Positions 22,706 through 31,442 of a stretch of 64,000 bases of DNA are shown here, piece after piece. Position numbers and translations under genes: made by a program. Within the stretch, counting starts at the first letter, position 1. Every line of letters starts with the position of its first letter. The stretch comes from Methanobacterium sp. PtaB.Bin024 (GTDB taxonomy: Archaea; Methanobacteriota; Methanobacteria; Methanobacteriales; Methanobacteriaceae). The notes under the pieces are model-generated. The model ran no database searches and was not told the DNA's origin. It was given only the letters and a program-made list of their open reading frames with translations. The DNA is taken from positions 143,805 through 207,804 of the forward strand of contig MVPY01000043.1 of NCBI GenBank assembly GCA_002067065.1, in the 5' to 3' direction.

Positions 22706-23053
22706 TAAAATCACCTGTTATATTTTTTAAACTCTCTAAAAGTTAGGGATAGACATCATTTTTCATTAACTTTGGCTTTTGGGTTCTAATTATAATAATT
22801 GGTCAAGCTATTTAAAAGTTAGTATAAAAAGTAGTTAAAGTATTACAAATAAAGTTGTTATCAATGTAAAACTCATACAGTGGGACTATTGTTTTGCTGG
22901 TTGATGCGAGGGTATACACTGCCAAAATTTTTATTAATTAATATACTGAAATTTTAATATATTTTATCAAGAAAATAATATCAATTTTAAAATGGAATAT
23001 TTATTTGTTAAACGAAGTAAGTAATAGAGAAAATGGATTAAGCTGGAAAATAA

Positions 23054-23986
23054 ATGAAAAAATCATCATCAGATATAATATGGGGTTCTATTTTAGTTTT
23101 GTGCAGTCTTTTGTATAGTTTGACTGCTACTGATTTTTCTAATATAGTTATGGCAATCTGTTTCGCTCCTTTGGGGGCTTTAGTGCTTTTTAGAGGTATC
23201 TTCAACAGATTGGAATATTATAATAAAACTCTTTTTATGAGAATAATGATAGTATCTTCGATTGGGATAGGATTATTAATATTTTTTAAGTCATATCAGC
23301 TCTTGTGTACCAGGGATATTCTGTTATTTGTATGGTCCACGGTTTTCACTGGGATTTATTTGTTATTGATGATTTGGGCTGGTTACGACTACTCCAAAGG
23401 TATGGATGAATATCAGAGAATAGAAGAATCATTTAAAGAGACAATGAAATCTGGCAATGCAGTAATGGCATGGAACAGGAAAGGTCTCCAACTCATGGAA
23501 CTTATAGAATATAGAAAAGCAATAGAATCATTTAACAGGGCACTGGAACTTGAACCTTCCAATGCAATGATCCTGAATAGTAAAGGTATTTCCCTCACAG
23601 AAATCCGTAAATTCAGTCAGGCTTCTGAAGCCTTTGACAAAGCCCTTAAATTAGACCCAGAGAATACAAAAGTATTGAATAATAAAGGAAACAGCCTTAC
23701 AAAGGCATTCAAATTTCAGGACGCTCTTGCTTGCTATGATAAAGCTCTTAAAATAAACTCTGACAATTCTAAGGTACTGTACAATAAAGGAATTGCAATG
23801 GGGAGGAGTGGAGAATACCAAAATGCAGTGGAATGTTTTAACAGAGCTTTAAAATTGGATCCTGAAAATCCTGAAATATGGCACACTAAAGGAAATGCAC
23901 TTTTGAAGTTGGGAGAGGATCATGAAGCCCAGGAATGTTATGATAAAGCTCTGGAGTTGGATCCTAATTTTAAACCTGTAAAATAA
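23054..23986 (+). CDS. membrane protein with C-terminal TPR repeats
   Basis: A 310-residue protein: three or four hydrophobic helices in residues 8-115 (WGSILVLCSLLYSLTATDF and LLFVWSTVFTGIYLLLMIWAG), then about five TPR units with the NPxN-like spacing (LELEPSNAMILNSKGISL, LKLDPENTKVLNNKGNSL). The TPR part should face the cytosol. No enzymatic domain is visible; it may anchor a protein complex at the membrane. It is a monocistronic gene lying between hcgG (divergent) and nrdJ (convergent). Confidence 0.85.
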   Translation: MKKSSSDIIWGSILVLCSLLYSLTATDFSNIVMAICFAPLGALVLFRGIFNRLEYYNKTLFMRIMIVSSIGIGLLIFFKSYQLLCTRDILLFVWSTVFTGIYLLLMIWAGYDYSKGMDEYQRIEESFKETMKSGNAVMAWNRKGLQLMELIEYRKAIESFNRALELEPSNAMILNSKGISLTEIRKFSQASEAFDKALKLDPENTKVLNNKGNSLTKAFKFQDALACYDKALKINSDNSKVLYNKGIAMGRSGEYQNAVECFNRALKLDPENPEIWHTKGNALLKLGEDHEAQECYDKALELDPNFKPVK

Positions 23987-24040
23987 ATGAAAATAAATGG
24001 TCTGCTTCCTTTTAGGTGGTTTACTTCACTTTAGATGGTT

Positions 24041-26035
24041 TTAGTGTATACAGATAAAGGAGGGACAACCCCCTGAATACTCAGATTTGGCACTTAAATA
24101 TTCATGGTCCTGGTTTTCTGGAATTATACCTAAATATAAAACCTGTTTTTCTTTACTCCCGTACCTGTAAACTGTTATTCCTTTACATTTAAGTTGATGG
24201 GCCAGTATGAAAACCTTCTTAACATCTTCATGTGTTGCATCAGAAGGCAGGTTAACTGTTTTGGACACTGCATTATCAGTGTGTTTCTGGAATGCAGCCT
24301 GCATCCGCACCTGCCAGACTGGATCCACCTCATAGGTAGTGACAAAAATCCGTTGGAGGTCGTCTGGAATTTCTTTTAATCCCTGAAGTGAACCTTTCCT
24401 GGCAATTTTCATCATGAGCTTTTCTGAGTAGATTCCCCTCTCTCGGGCCATTTCTTCAAAAAGAGGGTTTACTTCAAGTAGTTTAGCACCGTCCAGCACA
24501 TCCCTCTGGAAACTAACAGCAAATAGGGGTTCAATCCCACTGGAAACTCCTGCAATTATACTTATGCTGCCTGTGGGGGCGATGGTAGTAGTGGTGGCAT
24601 TTCGCATTGCAGCATAACCTTCATTGTCCCACCTACTTCTTTTAAATGCAGGGAATGATCCTTTGATTTTTCCCAGTTCCAGGGAGGCCTCTCTGGCGGT
24701 TGTGCTGATGAAACTCATGAGTTTGCCAGCCATATCCAGTGCTTCCTGGGAATTGTAAGGAATCTCTAGTCTGATTAACATGTCAGCAAAGCCCATCACT
24801 CCCAGGCCGATCTTCCGGGTTTTTTGAGTTTTCTCCTCTATTTTATGTAGGGGGTACTGGTTGGCATCAATCACGTTATCCAAAAAATGCACCGCAGTTT
24901 CAATGGTTTTTTTCAGTTCATCCCATAGAATCTCTCCATTTTCCACCATTTGAGCCAGGTTTATGGATCCCAGGTTGCAGGACTCATAGGAAAGAAGAGG
25001 TTGTTCACCGCAGGGATTGGTTGCCTGGATCAATCCAAGATGGGGGGTGGGGTTGGCACGGTTTACCTCATCCATGAACAGTATTCCAGGATCACCATTT
25101 TTCCAGGCCATATCTACCATTAAATCGAAAATCGTTCTAGCAGGAATTGATTTTACCACTTCACTGTTTCGAGGGTTCACCAGATCAATCTCAAGGTCAT
25201 CCTTAACTGCATGCATGAACTCATCATTAACAGCCACAGATAGATTAAAATTGGTCAAATGGTCAATATTTGATTCTTTCCCACTTTTATTCTCAAGTTC
25301 ATCTTTTTTCCTTCCATTTTTCCAGAATTCATATTTTTTCCCATATTCATATTTTCCATTATTTTTTCCTTTGATGGTGATGAATTCCAGTATATCAGGA
25401 TGATCAACTCTGAGTATGCCCATATTGGCACCCCTTCTCCGACCACCCTGTTTTATCACCTCAGTAGCTGCATCATAGATGTGCATGAACGAAATGGGTC
25501 CGGATGCAATCCCTTTAGTTGACCGAACCACATCTCCTACGGGTCGAATTTTGGAAAATGAGAAACCAACCCCTCCTCCTGATTTATGGATAAGGGCCAT
25601 ATGCTTTAATGAATCAAATATACCTTCTATCGAATCTTCCACAGGCAAAACAAAACATGCAGATAACTGATTTAGGGAAGTGCCAGCATTCATCAGAGTG
25701 GGGGAGTTTGGAAGAAACTTTAGACTAGTCATTAAACGGTAAAATTCTTCCTGAAGAGCTTCAATGTCTGCATTTTTATCATATTGAAGATCTACTTGGG
25801 CTATATTCTCAGCCACCCTTCTGAACATTTCTTCAGGGGTTTCAGTAACTCGCCCTCCCTCATCTTTGATGAGGTATCTTTTTTCCAAAACTTTCAGGGC
25901 ATTAACAGAAAGTTCGAGTTTGCCAGAAACAATTTTATTATTTTTTCTGATAAGTGAGGCCCCCTCAATTGCATGATTATATTTTGTTCTTTTTAATAGA
26001 AATAAGAGTTTAAAAGATAGAAAGTTTAAAGACAA
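24041..26035 (-). CDS. nrdJ: adenosylcobalamin-dependent ribonucleotide reductase (class II)
   Basis: A 664-residue class II reductase that makes deoxyribonucleotides using a cobalamin-generated thiyl radical. Key parts are NSPTLMNAGTSLNQLSACFVL (first redox Cys at 127), TNPCGEQPLLSYESCNLG (the N-C-E active-site region) and APTGSISIIAG. The C-terminus ends with a short Cys tail (GGCPSFICIH) instead of a longer zinc-ribbon tail. Residues about 222-256 are an unusual Lys/Asn/Gly-rich insertion made from repeated DNA. The N-terminus is unsure: the only candidate is TTG 26035 without Shine-Dalgarno. A TATA-like TTTATAAC lies about 60 bases upstream. It could also be cotranscribed with the gene before it (90-base gap). 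Confidence 0.9.
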   Translation of the reverse strand: MSLNFLSFKLLFLLKRTKYNHAIEGASLIRKNNKIVSGKLELSVNALKVLEKRYLIKDEGGRVTETPEEMFRRVAENIAQVDLQYDKNADIEALQEEFYRLMTSLKFLPNSPTLMNAGTSLNQLSACFVLPVEDSIEGIFDSLKHMALIHKSGGGVGFSFSKIRPVGDVVRSTKGIASGPISFMHIYDAATEVIKQGGRRRGANMGILRVDHPDILEFITIKGKNNGKYEYGKKYEFWKNGRKKDELENKSGKESNIDHLTNFNLSVAVNDEFMHAVKDDLEIDLVNPRNSEVVKSIPARTIFDLMVDMAWKNGDPGILFMDEVNRANPTPHLGLIQATNPCGEQPLLSYESCNLGSINLAQMVENGEILWDELKKTIETAVHFLDNVIDANQYPLHKIEEKTQKTRKIGLGVMGFADMLIRLEIPYNSQEALDMAGKLMSFISTTAREASLELGKIKGSFPAFKRSRWDNEGYAAMRNATTTTIAPTGSISIIAGVSSGIEPLFAVSFQRDVLDGAKLLEVNPLFEEMARERGIYSEKLMMKIARKGSLQGLKEIPDDLQRIFVTTYEVDPVWQVRMQAAFQKHTDNAVSKTVNLPSDATHEDVKKVFILAHQLKCKGITVYRYGSKEKQVLYLGIIPENQDHEYLSAKSEYSGGCPSFICIH

Positions 26036-26125
26036 GATGAGTATGATAAGGTTTTTTGCACTGACAATTTTAGCTGTATTAAAGAAAAAAGGTTATAAAA
26101 AGTTTATAAAATTAATAAAAAGTGA

Positions 26126-27151
26126 TTATTCAAACATTTTACGCATGCATCGTCTGATGGTACCTTCAGATGCCCTTTCACCCATAAGGGCTAGGAGTTC
26201 CTTGGCCAGAGCCTGAGCAGCCACTAGATTAGTTGGTTTTATTTCAGCTTCCCTGGAATTCTCTATCAACTCATGGTCCAGGTCAGATAAAGTTTCTAAA
26301 GCCGCATCTAAATCTTTTTGTTCCTCTAAAAGGTGCATAGAACTGGCACTTTTCACCAGTAATTCAGGATCCATTGCTTTCAGGAGTCCTGCAACCCCTG
26401 AGGACTCGACCAGGGAGGCCATGGTCTGCAAGGTCATAAGGATCTGTTTTTCAACCATCTCCTGGGGAGCTTTAATGATCTTGGTCCCCACTTGATAATA
26501 GTCCAGAACACCGGAGAGGGTCACCGCTGTCACCAGGGATCCCATATCTGCCACAGATGATGAAACATCAGCAGGCACAATATAAGCCTCTTTTTTACAG
26601 TCTCTGGCCAGGTCAACACATTTGTGGATCTGTTCTGATGTGGCCAGATCCAGATCATTGGTGGTATGACCTCCTATGACGTAGTGACCATGCTGTGGAG
26701 TTCCAGGAACTGCTGCCGGGTGCATGGAACAAATACCCACATCATTCCTTTTTCTTTTTATTTCAAGTTCCAGAACATAGTACAGAACCAGGGGAGAAAC
26801 TGTACATGTATTGGCAATCACCCCATTTTCTGGAAGGTGTTTTATGATGTTCTTGGCTATGTTGAATGTTGATTTACCAAAAGGGGTGAAAAGGACAGCT
26901 ATTTCTGCGTTACGAGCAGCTTCAGCATCATCAGAGGTAACCGTCACCCCTTTATCTTCAACAACTTTCCACATGTCTGGGAGGAGCATATTACGCTCTG
27001 GTTCGGCAAGGTAAACATCATGACCAGCTTCCTTAAATTCGATGGCCATCCTGCTACCTCCATATGGTGGGGTTCCCCCATATTTTTCAGGTAGTTTGAG
27101 CTGATTAACATATAGGTCCTGATTACCAGCACCATAAACTGCGATTTTCAT
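26126..27151 (-). CDS. Hmd-related protein (methylene-H4MPT dehydrogenase paralogue)
   Basis: A 341-residue protein of the Hmd-related family: N-terminal Rossmann domain (MKIAVYGAGNQDLYV) and C-terminal helical dimer domain. In true Hmd the iron is held by a Cys in THAC; here the equivalent is Cys116 in ANTCTVSP, so iron or cofactor binding is possible. The catalytic His14 of Hmd (YRTH) has no counterpart. HmdII-type paralogues are thought to be non-hydrogenase proteins; one in Methanocaldococcus (Mj1338) was reported to associate with aminoacyl-tRNA synthetases. Here it is 48 bases downstream of flpD on the same strand, so it is probably part of the flp operon. Its role is open. Confidence 0.82.
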   Translation of the reverse strand: MKIAVYGAGNQDLYVNQLKLPEKYGGTPPYGGSRMAIEFKEAGHDVYLAEPERNMLLPDMWKVVEDKGVTVTSDDAEAARNAEIAVLFTPFGKSTFNIAKNIIKHLPENGVIANTCTVSPLVLYYVLELEIKRKRNDVGICSMHPAAVPGTPQHGHYVIGGHTTNDLDLATSEQIHKCVDLARDCKKEAYIVPADVSSSVADMGSLVTAVTLSGVLDYYQVGTKIIKAPQEMVEKQILMTLQTMASLVESSGVAGLLKAMDPELLVKSASSMHLLEEQKDLDAALETLSDLDHELIENSREAEIKPTNLVAAQALAKELLALMGERASEGTIRRCMRKMFE

Positions 27152-27199
27152 TTTCCAATCACCAAAAGAAAGGATTTAAAAAAATAAAATAGTTAATTT

Positions 27200-27649
27200 T
27201 TAAATCTTGGCAGTGAATTTTGCCTGGGTGCTAATTTGGGGTGTTGATCTTTTAAGTGGTCCAATTGATTTTATAGTATCTGCGAATTCTTTCATTGTTT
27301 CCTGGAACTTCTCACCCTCTGAAGCGGATATCCATTCGAATCTAAACCTTTCCCTTTCAATCCCAAATTCAGGTAGAAGTTCTTCAACCAGTTTGGCTCG
27401 ACGGTTCCATTTATAGTTCCCAGCATCGTAGTGGCAGTCTCCCATATGGCAACCACCCACAAAAACACCATCTGCACCTTCTTTAAATGCTTTAAGCACC
27501 ATTGATGGGTTAATACGGCCGGAACACATCACTCTTAAAATTCTAACATTGGGAGGGTACTGCATTCTGGCTGTGCCTGCGGTGTCTGCACCCCCATAGC
27601 AACACCAGTTACAACAAAACCCCACAATTTTCACATCTTCTTCAGACAT
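27200..27649 (-). CDS. flpD: MvhD-like iron-sulfur protein (FlpD)
   Basis: A 149-residue protein of the MvhD family, the [2Fe-2S] adaptor that links hydrogenase or formate dehydrogenase to heterodisulfide reductase. Cysteine motifs are FCCNWCCYGG near the N-terminus and RVMCSGRIN with GGCHMGDCHYDAGN in the middle. In Methanothermobacter the flpECBDA cluster encodes FdhA-, FdhB- and MvhD-like proteins (FlpC, B, D), and the same C-B-D order occurs here. ATG 27649 with AAGGTGAT before it is preferred; the in-frame GTG at 27658 is inside the Shine-Dalgarno. It presumably passes electrons from FlpB to an Hdr-type acceptor. Confidence 0.88.
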   Translation of the reverse strand: MSEEDVKIVGFCCNWCCYGGADTAGTARMQYPPNVRILRVMCSGRINPSMVLKAFKEGADGVFVGGCHMGDCHYDAGNYKWNRRAKLVEELLPEFGIERERFRFEWISASEGEKFQETMKEFADTIKSIGPLKRSTPQISTQAKFTAKI

Positions 27650-27718
27650 TTCTATCACCTTAACTTCTTTATGCTATTTTAATAAAGATTTAATAGTTTT
27701 TACTAATAAAACCCATTT

Positions 27719-28867
27719 TTATTCCTTTTCTGGACTGTACAATGGAGGTAACTCTTCACTCACGCCTGCTATGAATCCAGTGTCATCCCGGTATTTTTTC
27801 TGCATCCTGTGGAAGATACGGGCCAGGGGAATCTCCATGGGACACACATCTTCACATTGTCCGCAGTTAACACAACTAAAACACATGTGGGACAGTCTAA
27901 CTCCCTGGAAAGTGAGAGGATCTGGTGCTATCTCATCTTCATCAGTATAGAAATCTTTTTCCAGATCGCACTCCTTACAGAAACAGATAGGACACACATC
28001 CCGGCAGGCGTAGCACTTGATGCAGCGGTTCCAGTATTCATCCCAGTTTTCTGGGGCAGGATAATCTTCTTCCAAGTATTTATCCTGGAATTTACGGGCT
28101 AACTTTATCATCACATTTTCAATCTTTTCTCTTATGGCAATTGCCTTTTCGGAAGGGGTTTTAACATCTATATATCCATTCTTTCTAGCATTTTCCACCA
28201 GAGTTTTCCCTTTCTCTGTGACCACTTCTATGAAAGTCCATCCAGGCTCGGCACCCCAGTTACCACAGGCCAGATCTGCATTTCTCGGAATTTTCAATTC
28301 ACATCTCTGGCAATTGTTGCGTCTTCCAAATCCTTTCTCTTCTAATTCATCGATTTCCACAGATTTATGAGTTCCATCAGCCAGTTCAATGATGAATTTC
28401 CCCTTATCAATTTCTTCAGCCACCACCTCTGCTGGATCTACATCATAGAACATTTCTATCATTTTCCGGGCAGTGATAGGCATCACGGTCCCTCCACAGT
28501 TAAGACCTATTTTGTAGATGGCATCAGGGTTGATTTGATGCCTTTTTTCCAGTTCTTTAATGGCCATTGCATCGCAGGGTTTCACACTAACTGCCAATCG
28601 TATGTCATTTAAGTGTTTGCTTATCAGGTCTCCGAACATGGTTGGTGCACAGTGCAGAGAACCGCAAGTTTCAACTATCTCCTCTGAGTTTTCAACCAGG
28701 GTAGGAATACCATCATATACATCTTCTCCCCGGGTTAGAGTTAAAACTCCGTCAACCAGTTGTTGATCTAACAGATATTTGAATAAGGCACTTACTGCGC
28801 CTCCACATTCTCCTTTTTTGGCTAATTCTTCATCTTTTGCCTTGGCAAGTAAAAATTGTGGTTCCAT
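27719..28867 (-). CDS. flpB: FdhB/FrhB-like F420-dependent iron-sulfur subunit (FlpB)
   Basis: A 382-residue protein of the FdhB/FrhB family. The N-terminal FrhB domain (GECGGAVSALFKYLL) and central domain carry FAD and the F420 site. Two ferredoxin-like clusters lie in the C-terminal third: CIKCYACRDVCPICFC and CFSCVNCGQCEDVCP. In formate dehydrogenase this subunit moves electrons between the FdhA cofactor and F420. Here the partner FlpC lacks an active-site residue, so FlpB may work with F420 alone. It lies ten bases after flpC, 69 before flpD. Confidence 0.88.
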   Translation of the reverse strand: MEPQFLLAKAKDEELAKKGECGGAVSALFKYLLDQQLVDGVLTLTRGEDVYDGIPTLVENSEEIVETCGSLHCAPTMFGDLISKHLNDIRLAVSVKPCDAMAIKELEKRHQINPDAIYKIGLNCGGTVMPITARKMIEMFYDVDPAEVVAEEIDKGKFIIELADGTHKSVEIDELEEKGFGRRNNCQRCELKIPRNADLACGNWGAEPGWTFIEVVTEKGKTLVENARKNGYIDVKTPSEKAIAIREKIENVMIKLARKFQDKYLEEDYPAPENWDEYWNRCIKCYACRDVCPICFCKECDLEKDFYTDEDEIAPDPLTFQGVRLSHMCFSCVNCGQCEDVCPMEIPLARIFHRMQKKYRDDTGFIAGVSEELPPLYSPEKE

Positions 28868-28877
28868 TTATATCACC

Positions 28878-29978
28878 TTACAACTCCAACCCCATTTTTT
28901 CTGCAAGTTCCCTTATTATGGTCACATCATCAATGGCATTTCCTGGTGGTTCAACTATTTTTTCGAAGTTCTGAGTTTCTCCCGCAGTGTTGGTAAAAGA
29001 ACCAGTTTTTTCAGCCCAGCAAGATCCTGGGAGGACCACATCAGACATCAAAACCGTTTCATTCACTAAAAAATTCTGTGTAATTAAAAATTCAATGTTT
29101 TTCAGGGATTCTTCCATATAGGAAGCAGGGTCATCTCCCACCACATACAATATTTTCACTTTTTCAAGCAGATCCTTCAATTCATCTTCACTTAGGGCAG
29201 GAAGAAGGTTCATGGCCCCTCTGCTGTTACACTCCTCCATCACTGGGAGTAATTTGACATGGGAGTCCTGGAAAAATTTAAGGCTATTTTCAAATTCTTC
29301 ACCACTTAATCCACTGATAATGACTGTTGATAATTGCTGAGGGTTTTCCAGAACATTCCGGTTAATATTATCTAAAAATGAGGATGTTGATTCAATTTGG
29401 ATGTATTCATCTGAATTTATTCCAGTCAGGGTTTTTTCAGGGTAATCAGCTGCGATTATTTCTGCTCCCCCTTCTTTTGCCAGTATAACCCGCCTACCTA
29501 AGAGAGGATTTTCCTTTAGGATGTCTCCAATTATTAAAATGAAATCTGAGTTTTCCACATCATCGAGGGGGGCTGTTTTGAAGTTGAAGGTAGGAATGTT
29601 CTTAGCATTGTATCCTATATTTTCAACACCCAATGTTGTAGCAAATTTTTTCAAGGTTTCATATTCTTCATTGGTGCAATCACCAGAGGCAATGATTCCA
29701 ATTTCACGATTCTCGTAGGATTTTAGTTGGGAGGCAGCAGTTTCTAATGCATATTCCCAATTGACCTGTTCAAGACCTCCTTTTCTTAGTAAAGGATCTT
29801 TTAAGCGGTTTTCATTCAATATTTGGTAGGAATCTCTTCCTTTTTTACAGTTTTTTCCTTGGTTAATGGGATGTCTTTTGTAGGGATAGGTTCCCACTGC
29901 TTTCTGGTCCTTGATTATCAGGTTCACTCCGCACCCCACACTACAGGAGGGGCAGATGGTATGGGCTACTTTTAACAT
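28878..29978 (-). CDS. flpC: FdhA-like protein without catalytic residue (FlpC)
   Basis: A 366-residue protein related to the alpha subunit of formate dehydrogenase but about half its length (FdhA is near 680). The N-terminal [4Fe-4S] site is intact: Cys9, Cys12, Cys16 and Cys44 with the following Lys (CKKG). The next part aligns with the molybdopterin domain (WEYALETAASQLKSYENREI), but where FdhA has the Cys or Sec ligand of Mo/W the sequence reads VENIGYNAKNIPTF, and the C-terminal cofactor-binding domain is missing. It therefore looks like an electron-carrying scaffold, comparable to NuoG. It is the first of three tightly spaced flp genes. Confidence 0.83.
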   Translation of the reverse strand: MLKVAHTICPSCSVGCGVNLIIKDQKAVGTYPYKRHPINQGKNCKKGRDSYQILNENRLKDPLLRKGGLEQVNWEYALETAASQLKSYENREIGIIASGDCTNEEYETLKKFATTLGVENIGYNAKNIPTFNFKTAPLDDVENSDFILIIGDILKENPLLGRRVILAKEGGAEIIAADYPEKTLTGINSDEYIQIESTSSFLDNINRNVLENPQQLSTVIISGLSGEEFENSLKFFQDSHVKLLPVMEECNSRGAMNLLPALSEDELKDLLEKVKILYVVGDDPASYMEESLKNIEFLITQNFLVNETVLMSDVVLPGSCWAEKTGSFTNTAGETQNFEKIVEPPGNAIDDVTIIRELAEKMGLEL

Positions 29979-30134
29979 TTTTTACACCTTTCTATTGTTT
30001 GATTTGATTCCATTTGATCGTTATCTGATAAATTTCCGAGTAAAGGATTATTAAAGAATAAAATTCTCTCAAAATGGTTAATTTGGATTTTAGATCAGTT
30101 TTCTTCTTACAGGATGTAAACTTTTTTTTACAGA

Positions 30135-30521
30135 TTAATTTTTGAATTCACATGAAAAACAGTTTAAATAGACTTCTGGGACATTTTTGATGGTTAATAC
30201 GCTGTTTTTGGTGATGTTTACAATGTTTATCATGGTATTCATGCACTTATCCAGTATGAGTGGGGAGAGTTCATCAGAACGTTTCTCTAAATCTTCTGTC
30301 TGGTCTACACAGTCTAAAGAACCTTGTACTGCAAATTGGATAGGCATTTCACCCATTGCATTCAAGGTACAAACATATTCCATGTTTCCTTCATCTGTTT
30401 TGGTGTATTCAATACTCCAATCAATATTCAGGTTTAAATCACAGCTTTTTGGATTTATTCCCGGTCGAATCATCTTGATTTTATTTATACAAACATCCAC
30501 ATTAGTATTACTTATTATCAT
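30135..30521 (-). CDS. conserved hypothetical protein upstream of flpC, SecB-like pattern
   Basis: A 128-residue protein with a strong GGAGGT Shine-Dalgarno. It has alternating beta strands (VDVCINKIKMIRPGINP, EYVCTLNAMGEMPIQFAVQG) and a long helix LSPLILDKCMNTMINIVNIT; the strands-then-helix layout resembles SecB-like small proteins, but this is only a pattern impression. It lies 156 bases before flpC on the same strand. By position it could match flpE of Methanothermobacter; that would need a search. No catalytic motif is visible. Confidence 0.6.
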   Translation of the reverse strand: MIISNTNVDVCINKIKMIRPGINPKSCDLNLNIDWSIEYTKTDEGNMEYVCTLNAMGEMPIQFAVQGSLDCVDQTEDLEKRSDELSPLILDKCMNTMINIVNITKNSVLTIKNVPEVYLNCFSCEFKN

Positions 30522-31442
30522 TTTTATATTACCTCCGTGATGATTAATAAATCCTTAAGTAGTATTACACTTATAAATCTTTGGGCTAAGAAAAAGACCT
30601 GTGAACCTTTTTTAATCCATAAATTTAAGTACATAGGTATATAATTGAATTTGAATGGTTCATATTCTTTATTTTGCTCAAATTCTTCTGTTTTGCCAGT
30701 TTTTCTTTTATTTTTCTCCATATCTATTAATGACATTTTACTTATTGGGGTTAAATTAGGGGAGAAATTCAAGAAAAGCCTTTTTGATATCCTTTTTTAA
30801 AAATCCATAATTTTTGGAAAAAATATTATTACTTAGAATTTATTTATTACAAATTAGGTATGATAATGATATATATAATAAATTTTTTATAAATATTAAT
30901 ATCAACATTAACTTATCTGATTTTTTCCAGGGATTTTCGAATTTCATATCAGAAGAATATCCAAGGAAGGTATCTAACCATGGAAATCATCTAGTTATAA
31001 CATTGTATAAATGAAATGTTTTTGTAGAGGTGTTGTTAAGGATAACATTGATGATTATGGTTTTTAATCCCAATATCATCTCATTTTCACATGATTTTTG
31101 TTATAATATACAAACCACAGATTATAAGTCATAAATTTTGTGTTTAGTACGAATTAATTCAATATCATGGCGTAACCACAATGTTTATATAGTTGTTACT
31201 ACTTCTTATGTGACTAACTAATAGTAATAAAATAAATTACGGTCATAATATTACTATTGGTTACAACATTGTGTGGATTTGGCAGTGTTTAATGGATTGC
31301 CACCATTACTGTCAATTCCTTCCTACAGAGAATGGAGGCTAATATGGTCTCCTTTTACTATAATTACAAGATAAAAAAAAGTTTGAATGTGATTAAATAG
31401 GGAATATTGAGTCTAAATAGTTTAAGAACTGGAGTTGAAATA
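30522..31442. other. long divergent intergenic region between the flp and mcrD/hmd units
   Basis: Very AT-rich. It should hold the promoters for both divergent units. The only strong structure is the nested inverted repeat listed at 31176-31276. Small open frames in 30524-30772 and 30814-31014 lack coding character and a Shine-Dalgarno. Confidence 0.4.
31176..31276. repeat. nested inverted repeats before mcrD
   Basis: Outer arms CCACAATGTT (31176-31185) and AACATTGTGTGG (31265-31276), inner arms AATAGTAATA (31220-31229) and TATTACTATT (31249-31258). A TATA-like TTTATATAG overlaps the left outer arm. It may be a regulatory region or a structured leader about 165 bases before mcrD. Confidence 0.45.

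Noticed and set aside
30524..30772. 82-codon minus-strand frame next to the hypothetical gene before flpC
   Set aside because: It ends within the GGAGGT ribosome site of that gene, has no Shine-Dalgarno of its own and is AT-driven.
30814..31014. 66-codon plus-strand frame in the flp/mcrD spacer
   Set aside because: Runs of Ile, Asn and Phe from AT-rich DNA; no ribosome site and no recognisable pattern.
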